Below, one piece after another: positions 46,274 through 56,079 of a stretch of DNA of 64,000 nt. The DNA lies in contig NZ_WNKF01000002.1 of assembly GCF_010119225.1 (NCBI RefSeq), forward strand, positions 124,001-188,000, written 5' to 3'. Position numbers and translations under genes: made by a program. Source of the stretch: Cyclobacterium roseum (GTDB lineage Bacteria > Bacteroidota > Bacteroidia > Cytophagales > Cyclobacteriaceae). Every line of letters starts with the position of its first letter. The stretch's first letter is position 1. Below the pieces are notes generated by a model that made no database searches, was not told the origin of the DNA, and saw nothing but the letters and a program-made list of their open reading frames with translations.

Positions 46274-48985
46274 TCAAAACTCCAGCACATGCCTACCACT
46301 ACCCACCAGCAGCCCGCTATAAGCTCCGGCGGTATCGGCCCCGCTGACCAGATCCGATGCAGCTATCGGCCTTCCATTTAGCCGCAGACCATTTGCTACG
46401 CCGTCCGGCAAACGAATTTCTGCCGATGAATTGGCCGGCACTTCTACTTCCCAGCGAATCGTTTCCACTTGCTTTTTCCAATGGGACCGGATCCAGCCGT
46501 AGGGGGAATGATGCCCGGCCTCTACCCATTCCAGGTCCTCGGGAAAAGATGGATTTAGTAGTATTCGCTTGAATCCCGCCGCTTCATCCGTTGGCTGAAT
46601 GCCGCCAAGCCCCTTATAAAAGAAATCCCCTATTGTCCCAAACATGATGTGATTTCTGGATTGCGACCCGTCCCAATTCTGAAAAAGGGTCGTGGCTCCC
46701 AGTTCCTCCACCCAGTAACCCCAACCTGGAAAGGTGCGTTTGTTGGCCATTTCATAAAGCACATCGGCATGCCCGTAACGCATCAACACCTGTATCAGTG
46801 CCTTGGTACCTACCACACCGGCATCTATATGACCTTCCTTTTCCTGAATGGCTTCCAATAGCCTGGCCAGGACGGGGCTTTCCTGGTCCTTTTCTACCAA
46901 CCCCACAAACAAAGGGACGGCCTGAGCATTTTGCCCCCCATGATCGTATGTTCCACTTTTGGGATCATAATACCGCCTATTAAAAGCCTCCCTTATTTGG
47001 GCAGCAAGCCCGGAATAGGCTTCCTGATCCTGCTCTTTCCCGACGATTGCTGCCATTTGGGAAAGCATGTTGCTGAAATAGTAAAAAAAGGCAGAGGCCA
47101 GAAACGGCCCCTGGGCCTTGTTCTCCAATTGCTTGTGGTCGTCGATTCCAAAATTAAGCAAGTACCCATCGGCATGCGCCTTCAGGTAATCCACATATTT
47201 TTTAAATGCCGGGTAGTAATTCCTAAGTATGGTAGAATCGCCTGTAAACCGGTACAGTTGCCAGGGAACTTCCAGGAAAGCCCCTTCCCACTGCGGTCCG
47301 TACCCGCGTTCCGGATCTTCACTCCCGTTATAAGTATAGCCCCAACCACTTGTAGGGATGATTCCCGGCAGGGCACCGCTCTCCCGTTGTTCGTCCACAA
47401 AGTCCTCCAACCACTTCAAATAGGCAGGAGTCAGGTCAAAATTATAAAGTCCCGTTTCGGCCACCAACAGGGCGTCACCGGACCAACCCATTTTCTCCCG
47501 ATGGGGACAATCGGTGGGATAGCCATGATAATTGCCCAAAAAAGACCATTCAAAATTTTCCTGTAGCTGGTTAAACATGTCATTCGAACTTCTGAAATAA
47601 CCCCTTTCAGCTAGATCCGTGTGGACCACATCGGCTTGTATATTCAATAGCTCCACATCGGGATCACTACTTGTTATTTCCACAAATTGAAATCCCTGAT
47701 AGGTAAAAATGGGATGCCAGGATTCTTCTCCCTCACCCTTCATGTAATACCGGTCTGTCTGGGTATCTCCCGTCCAGATAAAGCGGCTGAGTTCCTCCAC
47801 ATCCAGCGTGCTATCGGGATAGATGCGTTCGCCATACCGCATTTTTACACGCGACCCTGCCGGCCCTGCTACCCGGATATTGGCCCAGCCGGTAAGGTTT
47901 TGACCGAAATCCAGCATTTCCGTGCTATCGTTTACTTCCCAACTAGTTTTGGGTTTTAGCTTCCCCGTCACCCGAATGGGCGGCATCACCTGAGCGGATA
48001 ATTTGCCCTGAGGTCCTTCAATGGGTATCGCCGCTTGCCAGGACTCATCCTTATAAGCTGCTTCGGACCAGTTGCCCAATTCTTTTCGGGCATCATAGGT
48101 CTCTCCATTGTGTACCCCGTCAAAAATAATGGGGCCGGATTGGGTAACCTTCCAGGTGGCATCGGTCTTGACCAGATGTTCCCTACCCTGCTGGTCGACG
48201 ATTACCAATTGTGCCATGACCGCTGGCGAAGCTCTCCAGGGGGCCTGATCAAAATCCCAGGCTTCACGGGTGTGTTGGTTGTACCAACCGTTTCCCAGGA
48301 CAATCCCGATGGCATTGTCGCCGGCCCTCAGCAAATCCGTGACATCGTGTACCAGGTACTTAACGCGCTTATCGTAGCGGGTTAGGGCCGGATCCAATTC
48401 ATGATCCCCTACTTTCCGACCATTGAGTTGCACCTGATGATACCCCAACCCGGAAATGTAAAGTCTTGCCTGCTGAATGCCTTCGGTAATTTGAAACGTT
48501 TTGCGAAAATAGGGAGCAGGTAGTAAGGGTGGAACGCTATCCACCTCCGGTACGGAAGAAATCCAGGAGGCTTTCCAGCTGGAAGATTGGGTCAGTCCCA
48601 TTTCAAACCAGGTATCTTCGCTGGAAACAGGCTCGTTGGTCTGGTCCCAAACGATCACCCTCCAGTAAACTCTTTGCGCGTCCTCAGGCATTTCCCCGGG
48701 GTAGTTTACTCCCTGGGACTGGCTGGAAGAGACCTTCCCGGAATCCCAGATATCCGCCTTCCCGGACTCCAATTTATCCGGTTGAGAGGCTAGCAAAAGT
48801 TGGTAGGCCCGCTGTTTGAAACCGGCTTCCGCCTGGATTTGCCAACCAAAAACCGGTCTTTCTTCCAAGCCTAAGGGACGATCAATATGGCTGGTTTTGA
48901 GTGAACGGACTTCAAATTTTTGTTTTGGATTGCAAGAAAAGCAAAGGGAAATGATAATAAAAAGAAGGGAATAACGGCGCTTCAT
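46274..48985 (-). CDS. GH78 alpha-L-rhamnosidase, lipoprotein
   Basis: This 903-residue enzyme removes terminal alpha-L-rhamnose by inversion. A lipobox (LCFSC, Cys18) anchors it. The N-terminal domain has the family's opening (SHIDRPLGLEERPVFGWQIQ), followed by beta-sandwich domains with LYISGLGYHQVQLNGRKVGD and WYNQHTREAWDF. The (alpha/alpha)6 barrel contains the catalytic region YPTDCPHREKMGWSGDALL (about residues 488-506) and a late EELGATTLFQNWDG. A C-terminal beta-sandwich follows (SPYGWIRSHWK). The gene overlaps the phosphoesterase gene by 4 bp and ends an operon that begins with a sulfatase. Co-transcription with a sulfatase suggests a sulfated rhamnose-containing glycan as substrate. 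Confidence 0.94.
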   Translation of the reverse strand: MKRRYSLLFIIISLCFSCNPKQKFEVRSLKTSHIDRPLGLEERPVFGWQIQAEAGFKQRAYQLLLASQPDKLESGKADIWDSGKVSSSQSQGVNYPGEMPEDAQRVYWRVIVWDQTNEPVSSEDTWFEMGLTQSSSWKASWISSVPEVDSVPPLLPAPYFRKTFQITEGIQQARLYISGLGYHQVQLNGRKVGDHELDPALTRYDKRVKYLVHDVTDLLRAGDNAIGIVLGNGWYNQHTREAWDFDQAPWRASPAVMAQLVIVDQQGREHLVKTDATWKVTQSGPIIFDGVHNGETYDARKELGNWSEAAYKDESWQAAIPIEGPQGKLSAQVMPPIRVTGKLKPKTSWEVNDSTEMLDFGQNLTGWANIRVAGPAGSRVKMRYGERIYPDSTLDVEELSRFIWTGDTQTDRYYMKGEGEESWHPIFTYQGFQFVEITSSDPDVELLNIQADVVHTDLAERGYFRSSNDMFNQLQENFEWSFLGNYHGYPTDCPHREKMGWSGDALLVAETGLYNFDLTPAYLKWLEDFVDEQRESGALPGIIPTSGWGYTYNGSEDPERGYGPQWEGAFLEVPWQLYRFTGDSTILRNYYPAFKKYVDYLKAHADGYLLNFGIDDHKQLENKAQGPFLASAFFYYFSNMLSQMAAIVGKEQDQEAYSGLAAQIREAFNRRYYDPKSGTYDHGGQNAQAVPLFVGLVEKDQESPVLARLLEAIQEKEGHIDAGVVGTKALIQVLMRYGHADVLYEMANKRTFPGWGYWVEELGATTLFQNWDGSQSRNHIMFGTIGDFFYKGLGGIQPTDEAAGFKRILLNPSFPEDLEWVEAGHHSPYGWIRSHWKKQVETIRWEVEVPANSSAEIRLPDGVANGLRLNGRPIAASDLVSGADTAGAYSGLLVGSGRHVLEF

Positions 48986-51195
48986 TGCTTAGGGTTTTGG
49001 GTGGACATGATGTACCGGTGCTCTCCGGCAATGTGTACAAAAGGCTCGTATTTATTCATTCGCCACAGGGCTTCATCCGGCATTTTCCTGATTTTACCTC
49101 CTGCTACCTGCGATTCTCCCAAATCCGCAATCCGATTCAGATTGGTGAAATAAACACCAAACCCTGGACTGTTTCCATCATTAATGTGCCAGGTGCCTAG
49201 ATTGATCACCAAACGGTCCAATCCCGATAAGTCCAGACCCTGATCCCCATAATCCTGCCGCCAGTTTAGTCGCGCCTCTTGCCAGCGCTCATCAGGGGCG
49301 GGCAATTCGTAATGCAACAAGGGAACCTCCTCCGAATCTGTAAACCGATCCGATAATTGACGGTTACCCTTTCCTATCCAATAGGCCAGATTAAGCAGTT
49401 TGACGCTGCCTTGAAACCCCTCCAGCCAAACAAAACCACCTGCCCAACTATCCTGATGCCCGGCGTTCTCCTTATCCAGGCAGTAGTCTAACCGGATCAA
49501 AAAAGGATCCACCCCAACCGCAATGGATTGACACAGGTGGTTGATGGTCTGGGGAAGCCGATCCTGTCCGGGAATGTGGTACTTTCGCTTGGAGGAGAAC
49601 AGGTATAATGTCTGATATCCCTGAAACTTCCGGACTTCCATCCGGTTAGAAGGATTTTCATCTTCGCCGTAAACGTATCGGGTATTCCAGAATGCCAGAC
49701 CTTGTGAAAAATCCCCGTTTCGAATTTCAGGTCCGGCTTCTAGTTGCCATTTATAATTTAACCATAGCGGGAATTTTGTTTCGCTAAATTCCGGCAATGA
49801 TTCCGGATAAGAATAGACTTCCTCCATAACCGTTTTGAAGTACACGTTGCAGGTAGTGCCATTGACCTCCACCACCAGGACTCCCTGGGAAGGGCCTCCA
49901 TGTACCTCTTCCTCCCCAAACGCCCGGGGCCGGTACCCGGCGGCGGGTAAATTGATCATCCTCATGCCTTTGTATTGAGTAGCGGTTTTTAGGGAAGCCC
50001 TGATGGGAATATGGACATGACCGCTTAAAACATACCGGACGTTGCCGTGTTTGGCCAAAATATCCAAAACCAACCGCTTTACTGCCACCGATTCCGCATA
50101 ATTGATCAGGGGATCAATTCCTATCGGATGGGAAGGAACATGTTGAAAAAATAGGGTGGGTCTGTCTTTGTTTTGTTCCAAATCCCGCTCCAGCCAGTCA
50201 AAATAGTGCGGGTGGGTTTCAAAGAAATTACTGCGCAAGGGATCCGGCCAGACAATAAAATGCCAGTCACCCAGATCAAAACTATACAACAGCCACTCCA
50301 TCCCATTCATGGCCTTTTGGGCACTGAAATAGGCATCAAACTCCTCCATCCGGTAGCCGGGTGTAAACGATGCCTGATAGCGGGTTTCGTGATTGCCAAT
50401 GGCGTATAGTACCGGAGACCGAATTCCTTTCAGGTATTCGTGCATGGCTTCAAAATGGGATACCTCCCCCTGGTTGTCTACGATATCGCCTAACACCAGC
50501 GAAAAGGCAGGTTGAGGGGTCAACTCGTTGACACGGTTCACACTGTCCCAAATAAAGGCATTGTGGATCTTCATTCGCGTTGGATGTGCCTTGGGAGTAT
50601 CCGGATTTCCACCCTGCGGATCTGCAAGAATGACAAAGGAAAATTGTTTCTGACCTTTTGCTATTCCTAATTTTGCCGGGTCCAAAACCCCCATTTCTTT
50701 ATCCAAAAGGTAATTACAGCTTAGCTGAATCCCATCCTCCTGATAGGAAAGTTGCCGCCGCTCAACCAGGTTGCCTAAGGTAAACTCCAGTGGTTTGCCA
50801 TTCAGTACCAGGTTCACCTTCGTCCCGGGTTCCGGGCGATCAATCCAGACGGCAAAAACGAAAGGAAACGCTTTTCCCACTTCAAAGGTATAGCTACGAT
50901 TCGCTTCGTCTACCCTTTCCGGCTTGTTTGCGAAGGGATAGGCTTTTACCCTGTATTGTTGTGCCCCTGGTTTTCTTACCTCCAACCGCACTTCTTTGGG
51001 AGCGAGCTGATCCACTGTCCGAATCTCCAGGCGTACCTGGAACTGCCCATTTTGGTTCAGGACTTCTGAAAAACGAGTAGGCTGAGCATACAGAAAGGGA
51101 GAAAGCCCTTGCTGCTGTTTTTTTACAGCTGCCGATCCCAATAAAAAAAAGGACGAACTTGCTCCTACCCTCGAAATAAATTTCCTACGCTTCAT
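48982..51195 (-). CDS. Calcineurin-like metallophosphoesterase with N- and C-terminal accessory domains
   Basis: A 737-residue protein with a Tat-type signal (MKRRKFISRVGAS). An N-terminal beta domain is followed by the metallophosphoesterase core: ILADPQG (about residue 188, with Gln where many members have His), LGDIVDNQG (about 236), GNHETR (about 266), FQHVPSHP and the late LSGHVHIPI (about 391). These provide the two-metal site. The last 250 residues form a further beta-rich domain. The family hydrolyses phosphate esters. Its position between a sulfatase and a GH78 gene, overlapping the latter by 4 bp and 3 bp from the former, ties it to glycan breakdown, but the substrate is unknown. 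Confidence 0.88.
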   Translation of the reverse strand: MKRRKFISRVGASSSFFLLGSAAVKKQQQGLSPFLYAQPTRFSEVLNQNGQFQVRLEIRTVDQLAPKEVRLEVRKPGAQQYRVKAYPFANKPERVDEANRSYTFEVGKAFPFVFAVWIDRPEPGTKVNLVLNGKPLEFTLGNLVERRQLSYQEDGIQLSCNYLLDKEMGVLDPAKLGIAKGQKQFSFVILADPQGGNPDTPKAHPTRMKIHNAFIWDSVNRVNELTPQPAFSLVLGDIVDNQGEVSHFEAMHEYLKGIRSPVLYAIGNHETRYQASFTPGYRMEEFDAYFSAQKAMNGMEWLLYSFDLGDWHFIVWPDPLRSNFFETHPHYFDWLERDLEQNKDRPTLFFQHVPSHPIGIDPLINYAESVAVKRLVLDILAKHGNVRYVLSGHVHIPIRASLKTATQYKGMRMINLPAAGYRPRAFGEEEVHGGPSQGVLVVEVNGTTCNVYFKTVMEEVYSYPESLPEFSETKFPLWLNYKWQLEAGPEIRNGDFSQGLAFWNTRYVYGEDENPSNRMEVRKFQGYQTLYLFSSKRKYHIPGQDRLPQTINHLCQSIAVGVDPFLIRLDYCLDKENAGHQDSWAGGFVWLEGFQGSVKLLNLAYWIGKGNRQLSDRFTDSEEVPLLHYELPAPDERWQEARLNWRQDYGDQGLDLSGLDRLVINLGTWHINDGNSPGFGVYFTNLNRIADLGESQVAGGKIRKMPDEALWRMNKYEPFVHIAGEHRYIMSTQNPKQ

Positions 51196-51198
51196 TAC

Positions 51199-53073
51199 TT
51201 ACCAATTCATATCGTAGCCATGATCCATGGGGTCCACGTCCCATTTAGTCAAAAGCCCTTTGGCCGCTCTGAGGTCGTAATGACTCCGGTTAAACTCCCC
51301 CACCATACCAATCATATCCAGAACGGCCTGTTGGGTGGATTCGGCACTATCTTCTATACTATCGATCGCATTAAGGGCATGCGTCCGGGCAAACGAATTG
51401 GGTGTTTCGAGCACTTCGTACAGGGCCTGCAGGGCCTCTTCGGTATACCCTAAATGGTACATGGCTTCTGCCGCCACCACTTTTACATTGGGAGAAGAAT
51501 CTGAGAGGGCATTTCGAAGTGATTCTGCAGCTTCTTCTGCCTCCTCGCCCAGTATCAACAATCCTGTCGCTCCCCAATAGCGGCTAGCTGCTTCCCCCTC
51601 TTTTAGCATCTCTTCCAGGAACGAAATATCGCCCTTTCTGGGGTTGGAAGCCAGATTGGCACCATCGATTAAGGCATTGAGGTCAATCGCCGCGTCCCTC
51701 ATGTAATCATAGGCGGTGGTACCTTCCGTACGATCGATTAACTCCGCCTCAGGGATAAAGCCGGTATCTTTGATTTCCAGCATCCATTCTTTGGTTGCCG
51801 CCCGCATCCTCTCCAGTACTTCTTTGTATTCCGGATCATCCGCCAGGTTATTTACCTCCCAAGGGTCATTTTCGGTATCGTATAATTCCTCGGCAGGCTT
51901 GGTATTCCAGAATCTGGATTGCGTTTCATTACACGCTCCGGCTTTGTAGGCCGCTTCCCAGGATTGAATGGAAGGAGCCCTCCAGAGGTATTCCAAAAAC
52001 TGACCGTACACCCGGTAGGGCATGTAATTTCGTATGTACCGATACTTATTATCTCGTGCCGATCTACTCATATCGTATCGCTCGTCCATTCTGCCACGCA
52101 ACATAAAAGCATATTCCGGATCTTCCGTTTTCTGCGCTCCCAAAAATGCCTTGCCCTGCAAATAATCCGGAATCTCCTGACCGATCAGACTGAGCAGGGT
52201 AGGCACGAGATCCACAAAGCTAACCAGCCGGTTGACCTGAGTGTCGGGTTTTTCGGCGGGGTACAGGTGCTGGTACTTTTCAGGAATTCGCACAATAAAA
52301 GGCACCCGGGTGCCCGTCTCGTAGACATATCGTTTGCTTCTGGCCAACACCCCACCGTGATCCCCGTAATAGAAAACGATGGTATTCTCTGCCTGTCCAC
52401 TTTCCTCAAGCTCTTGTAGCAGTTCGCCGATCTTCTGGTCCATATCCTCTATCTTGTCATAATACTGTGCCCAGTCATGGCGCATCTCCGGAGTGTCCGG
52501 ATGATAAGGTGGAAGGGTAACCTCCTCGGGCTTGTGCCGCAATTGTTCTGAAGGTATGGATTTGTGAATGGAGCTTTCGTGGGAAATGGTGGTATTAAAC
52601 ACGGCAAAAAAAGGCTTGCCTTCAGGGCGATTTTTATAATGTGCCGTTTTACTGGACTCATCCCAAATATCCTGGTTCTGATCGGGATTAATATTGTAAT
52701 CTTCTTTGGAGTTATTAGTCGTGTAATACCCCGCCTCACGAAGCATCCGGGGGTAGGGCTGTATCTTGTCGGATTTATCATAATAGCTGCGCATGTGTTG
52801 GTGGCCGCCCGAATTGGCATAAACTCCGGTTAGAATGGTGTTTCGGGCAGGTGCACAAACGGGTAGGTTCGCGTAGGCATGGGTGTATAAAAAACCCTCT
52901 GCGGCCAAGGCATCCATGTTCGGCGTGGTGGCAAATTCATCCCCGTAACATCCGGCAAAGGGGCTATTGTCCTCACTGGTTATCCATAAGATATTGGGCG
53001 GTGCTAATTCTTCCCTGGAAGATTGACAGGATATCAGGCAAAACAGAAAGAGGCAGTGGATAAGATACTTCAT
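51199..53073 (-). CDS. Type I sulfatase with C-terminal HEAT-like repeats
   Basis: This 624-residue lipoprotein (LISC, Cys16) has a divergent metal site (ITSEDNSPFAGCYGD) and the active-site motif CAPAR with Cys73 as formylglycine precursor. YYGDHGG provides the second metal site. The catalytic part resembles the S1_8 group (GGHQHMRSYYD follows the active site), though I cannot be certain of the subfamily. The last 150 residues contain HEAT-type repeats (SLRNALSDSSPNVKVVAAEA, then ALQALYEVLETPNSFARTHA), which may bind partner proteins or glycan. It is the first gene of the sulfatase-phosphoesterase-GH78 operon. S1_8 sulfatases are linked to GH78 in characterised ulvan loci, which supports a rhamnose-sulfate substrate. 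Confidence 0.92.
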   Translation of the reverse strand: MKYLIHCLFLFCLISCQSSREELAPPNILWITSEDNSPFAGCYGDEFATTPNMDALAAEGFLYTHAYANLPVCAPARNTILTGVYANSGGHQHMRSYYDKSDKIQPYPRMLREAGYYTTNNSKEDYNINPDQNQDIWDESSKTAHYKNRPEGKPFFAVFNTTISHESSIHKSIPSEQLRHKPEEVTLPPYHPDTPEMRHDWAQYYDKIEDMDQKIGELLQELEESGQAENTIVFYYGDHGGVLARSKRYVYETGTRVPFIVRIPEKYQHLYPAEKPDTQVNRLVSFVDLVPTLLSLIGQEIPDYLQGKAFLGAQKTEDPEYAFMLRGRMDERYDMSRSARDNKYRYIRNYMPYRVYGQFLEYLWRAPSIQSWEAAYKAGACNETQSRFWNTKPAEELYDTENDPWEVNNLADDPEYKEVLERMRAATKEWMLEIKDTGFIPEAELIDRTEGTTAYDYMRDAAIDLNALIDGANLASNPRKGDISFLEEMLKEGEAASRYWGATGLLILGEEAEEAAESLRNALSDSSPNVKVVAAEAMYHLGYTEEALQALYEVLETPNSFARTHALNAIDSIEDSAESTQQAVLDMIGMVGEFNRSHYDLRAAKGLLTKWDVDPMDHGYDMNW

Positions 53074-53344
53074 TTTGGGTTTCGATTGGTTTACTTGCGA
53101 ATACTTTAAATTAAATGAAATTTAATGGTTTTAGGTAACAAAAATCGAAAAACCCGCCCGAAAGTGAAATTCACTTGATTTTTCCAGGGAATATTTCTCC
53201 TGGATTTACAGGTGCTACAACCTTTGTTTTTTATATAAAGAAATATTCATGGAAAATTTCCCGTATCAGCAAAGATTTTTGCAGCACTTAATTTCAAAAC
53301 CTAATTTTAATTTTATATATTGGATAAAAAATTGTTTCCTGCGT

Positions 53345-54664
53345 ATGTCCACAGTTCACAAAGGCCTTACCGTTACCGTCACGCTGGACGAACAAAAAAT
53401 CCCCTATGTAAACGGGCTGCTGTCGGAATACCGGAAAGATCTCCGCCTCTACCAGGAAAAATACCGAAAATCCTTGCCAGGAACCTTCTTTATCAGTTGG
53501 CTTACCTTACCCTCTCAAGTTTATCAAGACCGGGAAACCCTGCCAGCGCGAATACTGTTGCTGACCAGTTACGTCGGAAGCAAATCCCGGCATCTCAAAG
53601 AATTGGCCGCTTTTTTAGCACCCCAACTCAGACAAGTATTTAGTCAAAGTGTTGAATTTCCTTCCGGGGAACCCAGTGAGGAAAAACTAGTTCAATTTTT
53701 AAATCAGAAAAGCATTCCCAATACTTTTTATTCGGGTTTCAAATTCATCAGCACTGCTGAAGTGGAACAGGAAGCCCAGTTGAAATCCGAGGTGCTCTCC
53801 TATATGCAAAAACAGGAATCACTGGGGCCAGCCAGTGAACCCGCTACCGTCAAAAAAGCCATCGAATCCTTCGTCTCCAGCCATCCCAAACTACATTGGG
53901 CCTCAGGCGGTATTCCTTTTAGTAGCCAAAACAAAGTTCAGATGCTTTGGCCTCTGGCCGCCTTTGGGCTGCTGATGCTTGCTTCCATCGTATCCCTGAT
54001 TGCCTTGCTATTTACCGATGCCTTGCTTTTCAGGTGGCTGGCCTGGATCTTCCCTGTCTTCCTGCTGATTACAGGTGCACTTTTTTTATTGCTTCGGCTG
54101 AATGAAAACAATCCCCACGAACCCTCGCCTGAACTTTCCGATGAAAAAGTGCGGGAGATTGTAGCCTTGGAAACCAACCCGGTAATCAACGAAATGACTG
54201 TCATCGCCCCTTTGAAAAAAGGCTGGGTCCGGAGGGTTTTCCTGGCCCTTACCCTAAAGCTGGTCGGCCTGGTGGCCTATTTTGCCTACATTCCCACCGT
54301 GCATACCGCCCGATGGTTACAAATGGATAAAGGCAAACGACTGGTTTTTATCGCCAATTTTGATAATTTATCCGAAGCCTATGCGCATGATTTTGTAGAT
54401 AGTGAACGGAGGTCCATGAACATGGCCGTTATATTTAGCCATGCCTTTGGTTTCCCGGCGACCCGCTGGTTGGTGCACAAACAATACAATCACCGGAGCG
54501 AATACATGAAAGGCGTCCGCGCTCATCAAAAAATCACGCAGTTTTGGTACAGCTACAATCGGGATTTGAGCGTGGAAAACCTAAAACGAAACAGGGCTTT
54601 CCGAGAGGGACTATTCAAAAAGATGGATGATCCGGCCATCAAAGACTGGCTGTTAACCATTTGA
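53345..54664 (+). CDS. Membrane protein with two ferredoxin-like (DyP/dabb-type) halves, DyP/catalase-associated
   Basis: I chose the start at MSTVHKGLTVTVTL; an ATG 32 codons upstream adds a poorly conserved basic stretch. The 439-residue protein seems built from two related alpha+beta halves. Each has a strand like FFISWLTLP or VHTARWLQMD, followed by ARILLLTSYVG or KRLVFIANFDN. Two membrane spans (LWPLAAFGLLMLASIVSLIA and LFRWLAWIFPVFLLITGALF) lie between them. The end (FGFPATRWLVHK, then FWYSYNRDLSVENLKRN) matches a family I recall beside DyP peroxidase and catalase or lipoxygenase genes. It probably holds the two haem enzymes at the membrane or is a degenerate relative of DyP. The DyP gene starts 2 nt after its stop. 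Confidence 0.7.
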   Translation: MSTVHKGLTVTVTLDEQKIPYVNGLLSEYRKDLRLYQEKYRKSLPGTFFISWLTLPSQVYQDRETLPARILLLTSYVGSKSRHLKELAAFLAPQLRQVFSQSVEFPSGEPSEEKLVQFLNQKSIPNTFYSGFKFISTAEVEQEAQLKSEVLSYMQKQESLGPASEPATVKKAIESFVSSHPKLHWASGGIPFSSQNKVQMLWPLAAFGLLMLASIVSLIALLFTDALLFRWLAWIFPVFLLITGALFLLLRLNENNPHEPSPELSDEKVREIVALETNPVINEMTVIAPLKKGWVRRVFLALTLKLVGLVAYFAYIPTVHTARWLQMDKGKRLVFIANFDNLSEAYAHDFVDSERRSMNMAVIFSHAFGFPATRWLVHKQYNHRSEYMKGVRAHQKITQFWYSYNRDLSVENLKRNRAFREGLFKKMDDPAIKDWLLTI

Positions 54665-54666
54665 CC

Positions 54667-56079
54667 ATGAGTAAACTGGAAAAAGAAGACATTCAAGGCT
54701 TGTTGGTTCGCGGATACGGGAACCTGCCTAGTGCCAAATACCTGCTGTATACTGGAAGCCAGCGCAAAGAAACCCTGGACTTTATCCTGCAACTTATCCC
54801 AAAAATCACCCCTGCTTCCGAAAAGCCAGCGAATGAAGCTTTGCACCTGGCGTTTACCTACGAGGGATTGGCCTTTTTGGAACTGCCATCCCCCGTGCTG
54901 GATAGCTTTTGCCGGGAGTTTAAGGAAGGCATGGCTGAATTACAACGGCAGTTCGTTCTGGGGGACACCGGCGAAAACGCACCTCAACATTGGGATTGGG
55001 GAAACGAACCCTTGCATTTTCTCCTGCTGGTCTACGGAAAGGATGAAAATCAATTGAACGAAACCCTGGCCGGCATTCGGCAGCTTTCGGATGCGAAAGG
55101 CATCACAGAATTGTACGCGCTACCCACCGGCCTGCTGCAAGGCCAAAAAGAACATTTTGGTTTTCGGGATGATATCTCCAGACCCATCATCCGGGAATTG
55201 CTATCCCACCCGCCCCAGGACCCCGACAGCACCTTTCCGGCCGGCGAGTTTATCATGGGCTACGATAATCTCTACGATGAACTGGCCCCCTCCCCTACGG
55301 TACCGCCGCAGCTGGACCCCAACAACAAGCTTCCTGAGCACCGGGATGATTCTAATCTGAAAGACCTGGGAAAAAATGGCTGCTACCTGGTATTCAGGCA
55401 GATGAAACAACATGTACCCACATTTTGGGAGTATATGAAAGCCAACAGTAGCGACCCCTCCGCTGCGATCGGTTTGGCCAGTAAAATGGTCGGCCGATGG
55501 CCAGACGGTTCCCCATTGACCCTTTGCCCGTTCCAACCGGACCCTTCCCAGTCTGATACCAATGACTTTGAATACTGGGAGCAGGATAAAGCGGGATTGA
55601 AATGTCCCATTGGTGCTCATATACGCCGTACCAATCCCCGGGATCACCTGGTCACCGAGAAAAGTAGAAAAGATTCCCTGGAAATGGCTGCCAAGCACCG
55701 GATGCTACGAAAGGGCAGACCCTACGGACCTCCACTAACGCCGGAACTAGATCCGGAAATAATCATGCAAAAGGCCGATGACGGGAAAGAAAGAGGTCTG
55801 CATTTTATCTGCCTGGTCACCGATATCCGGAGGCAGTTTGAATTTGTCCAAAACAACTGGGTGAACTTTCATAAATTCGGAGGATTGGAAAACGATGCGG
55901 ATCCCATTATCGGCAATCACTATCAAAACGAACGCCGAAAGACGGATTCGTTCAGCATTCCGGAATATCCGGTAAGGAAAATACACAGCAGTTTACCTAA
56001 TTTTACGCATATCAAAGGCGGGGCCTATTTCTTCTTTCCCGGAATCCGGGCACTGCAATACCTGACTGATAATGACTGA
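54667..56079 (+). CDS. DyP-type haem peroxidase
   Basis: A 470-residue protein read from the ATG of MSKLEKEDI, just after the previous stop. The distal motif appears as FGFRDDISRP (about residue 163), where Asp and Arg would act in peroxide cleavage, a variant of GxxDG. The proximal haem ligand lies in CPIGAHIRRTNPRD (about 312-325, His about 316). There is no signal peptide, so the enzyme is cytoplasmic or membrane-associated through its neighbour. DyP enzymes use hydrogen peroxide to oxidise dyes and phenolics; the physiological substrate is unknown. It overlaps the catalase-like gene by 8 bp, which points to coupled translation. Confidence 0.88.
   Translation: MSKLEKEDIQGLLVRGYGNLPSAKYLLYTGSQRKETLDFILQLIPKITPASEKPANEALHLAFTYEGLAFLELPSPVLDSFCREFKEGMAELQRQFVLGDTGENAPQHWDWGNEPLHFLLLVYGKDENQLNETLAGIRQLSDAKGITELYALPTGLLQGQKEHFGFRDDISRPIIRELLSHPPQDPDSTFPAGEFIMGYDNLYDELAPSPTVPPQLDPNNKLPEHRDDSNLKDLGKNGCYLVFRQMKQHVPTFWEYMKANSSDPSAAIGLASKMVGRWPDGSPLTLCPFQPDPSQSDTNDFEYWEQDKAGLKCPIGAHIRRTNPRDHLVTEKSRKDSLEMAAKHRMLRKGRPYGPPLTPELDPEIIMQKADDGKERGLHFICLVTDIRRQFEFVQNNWVNFHKFGGLENDADPIIGNHYQNERRKTDSFSIPEYPVRKIHSSLPNFTHIKGGAYFFFPGIRALQYLTDND

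Noticed and set aside
46931-47566. A 211-codon plus-strand open frame opposite the GH78 gene
   Set aside because: It lies wholly within the GH78 gene on the other strand, has no family motifs and follows from the codon bias of the real gene.
53249-53344. Upstream ATG for the membrane protein of the peroxidase cassette
   Set aside because: The extra 32 residues are basic and aromatic with no family likeness; the internal ATG fits the domain start better.
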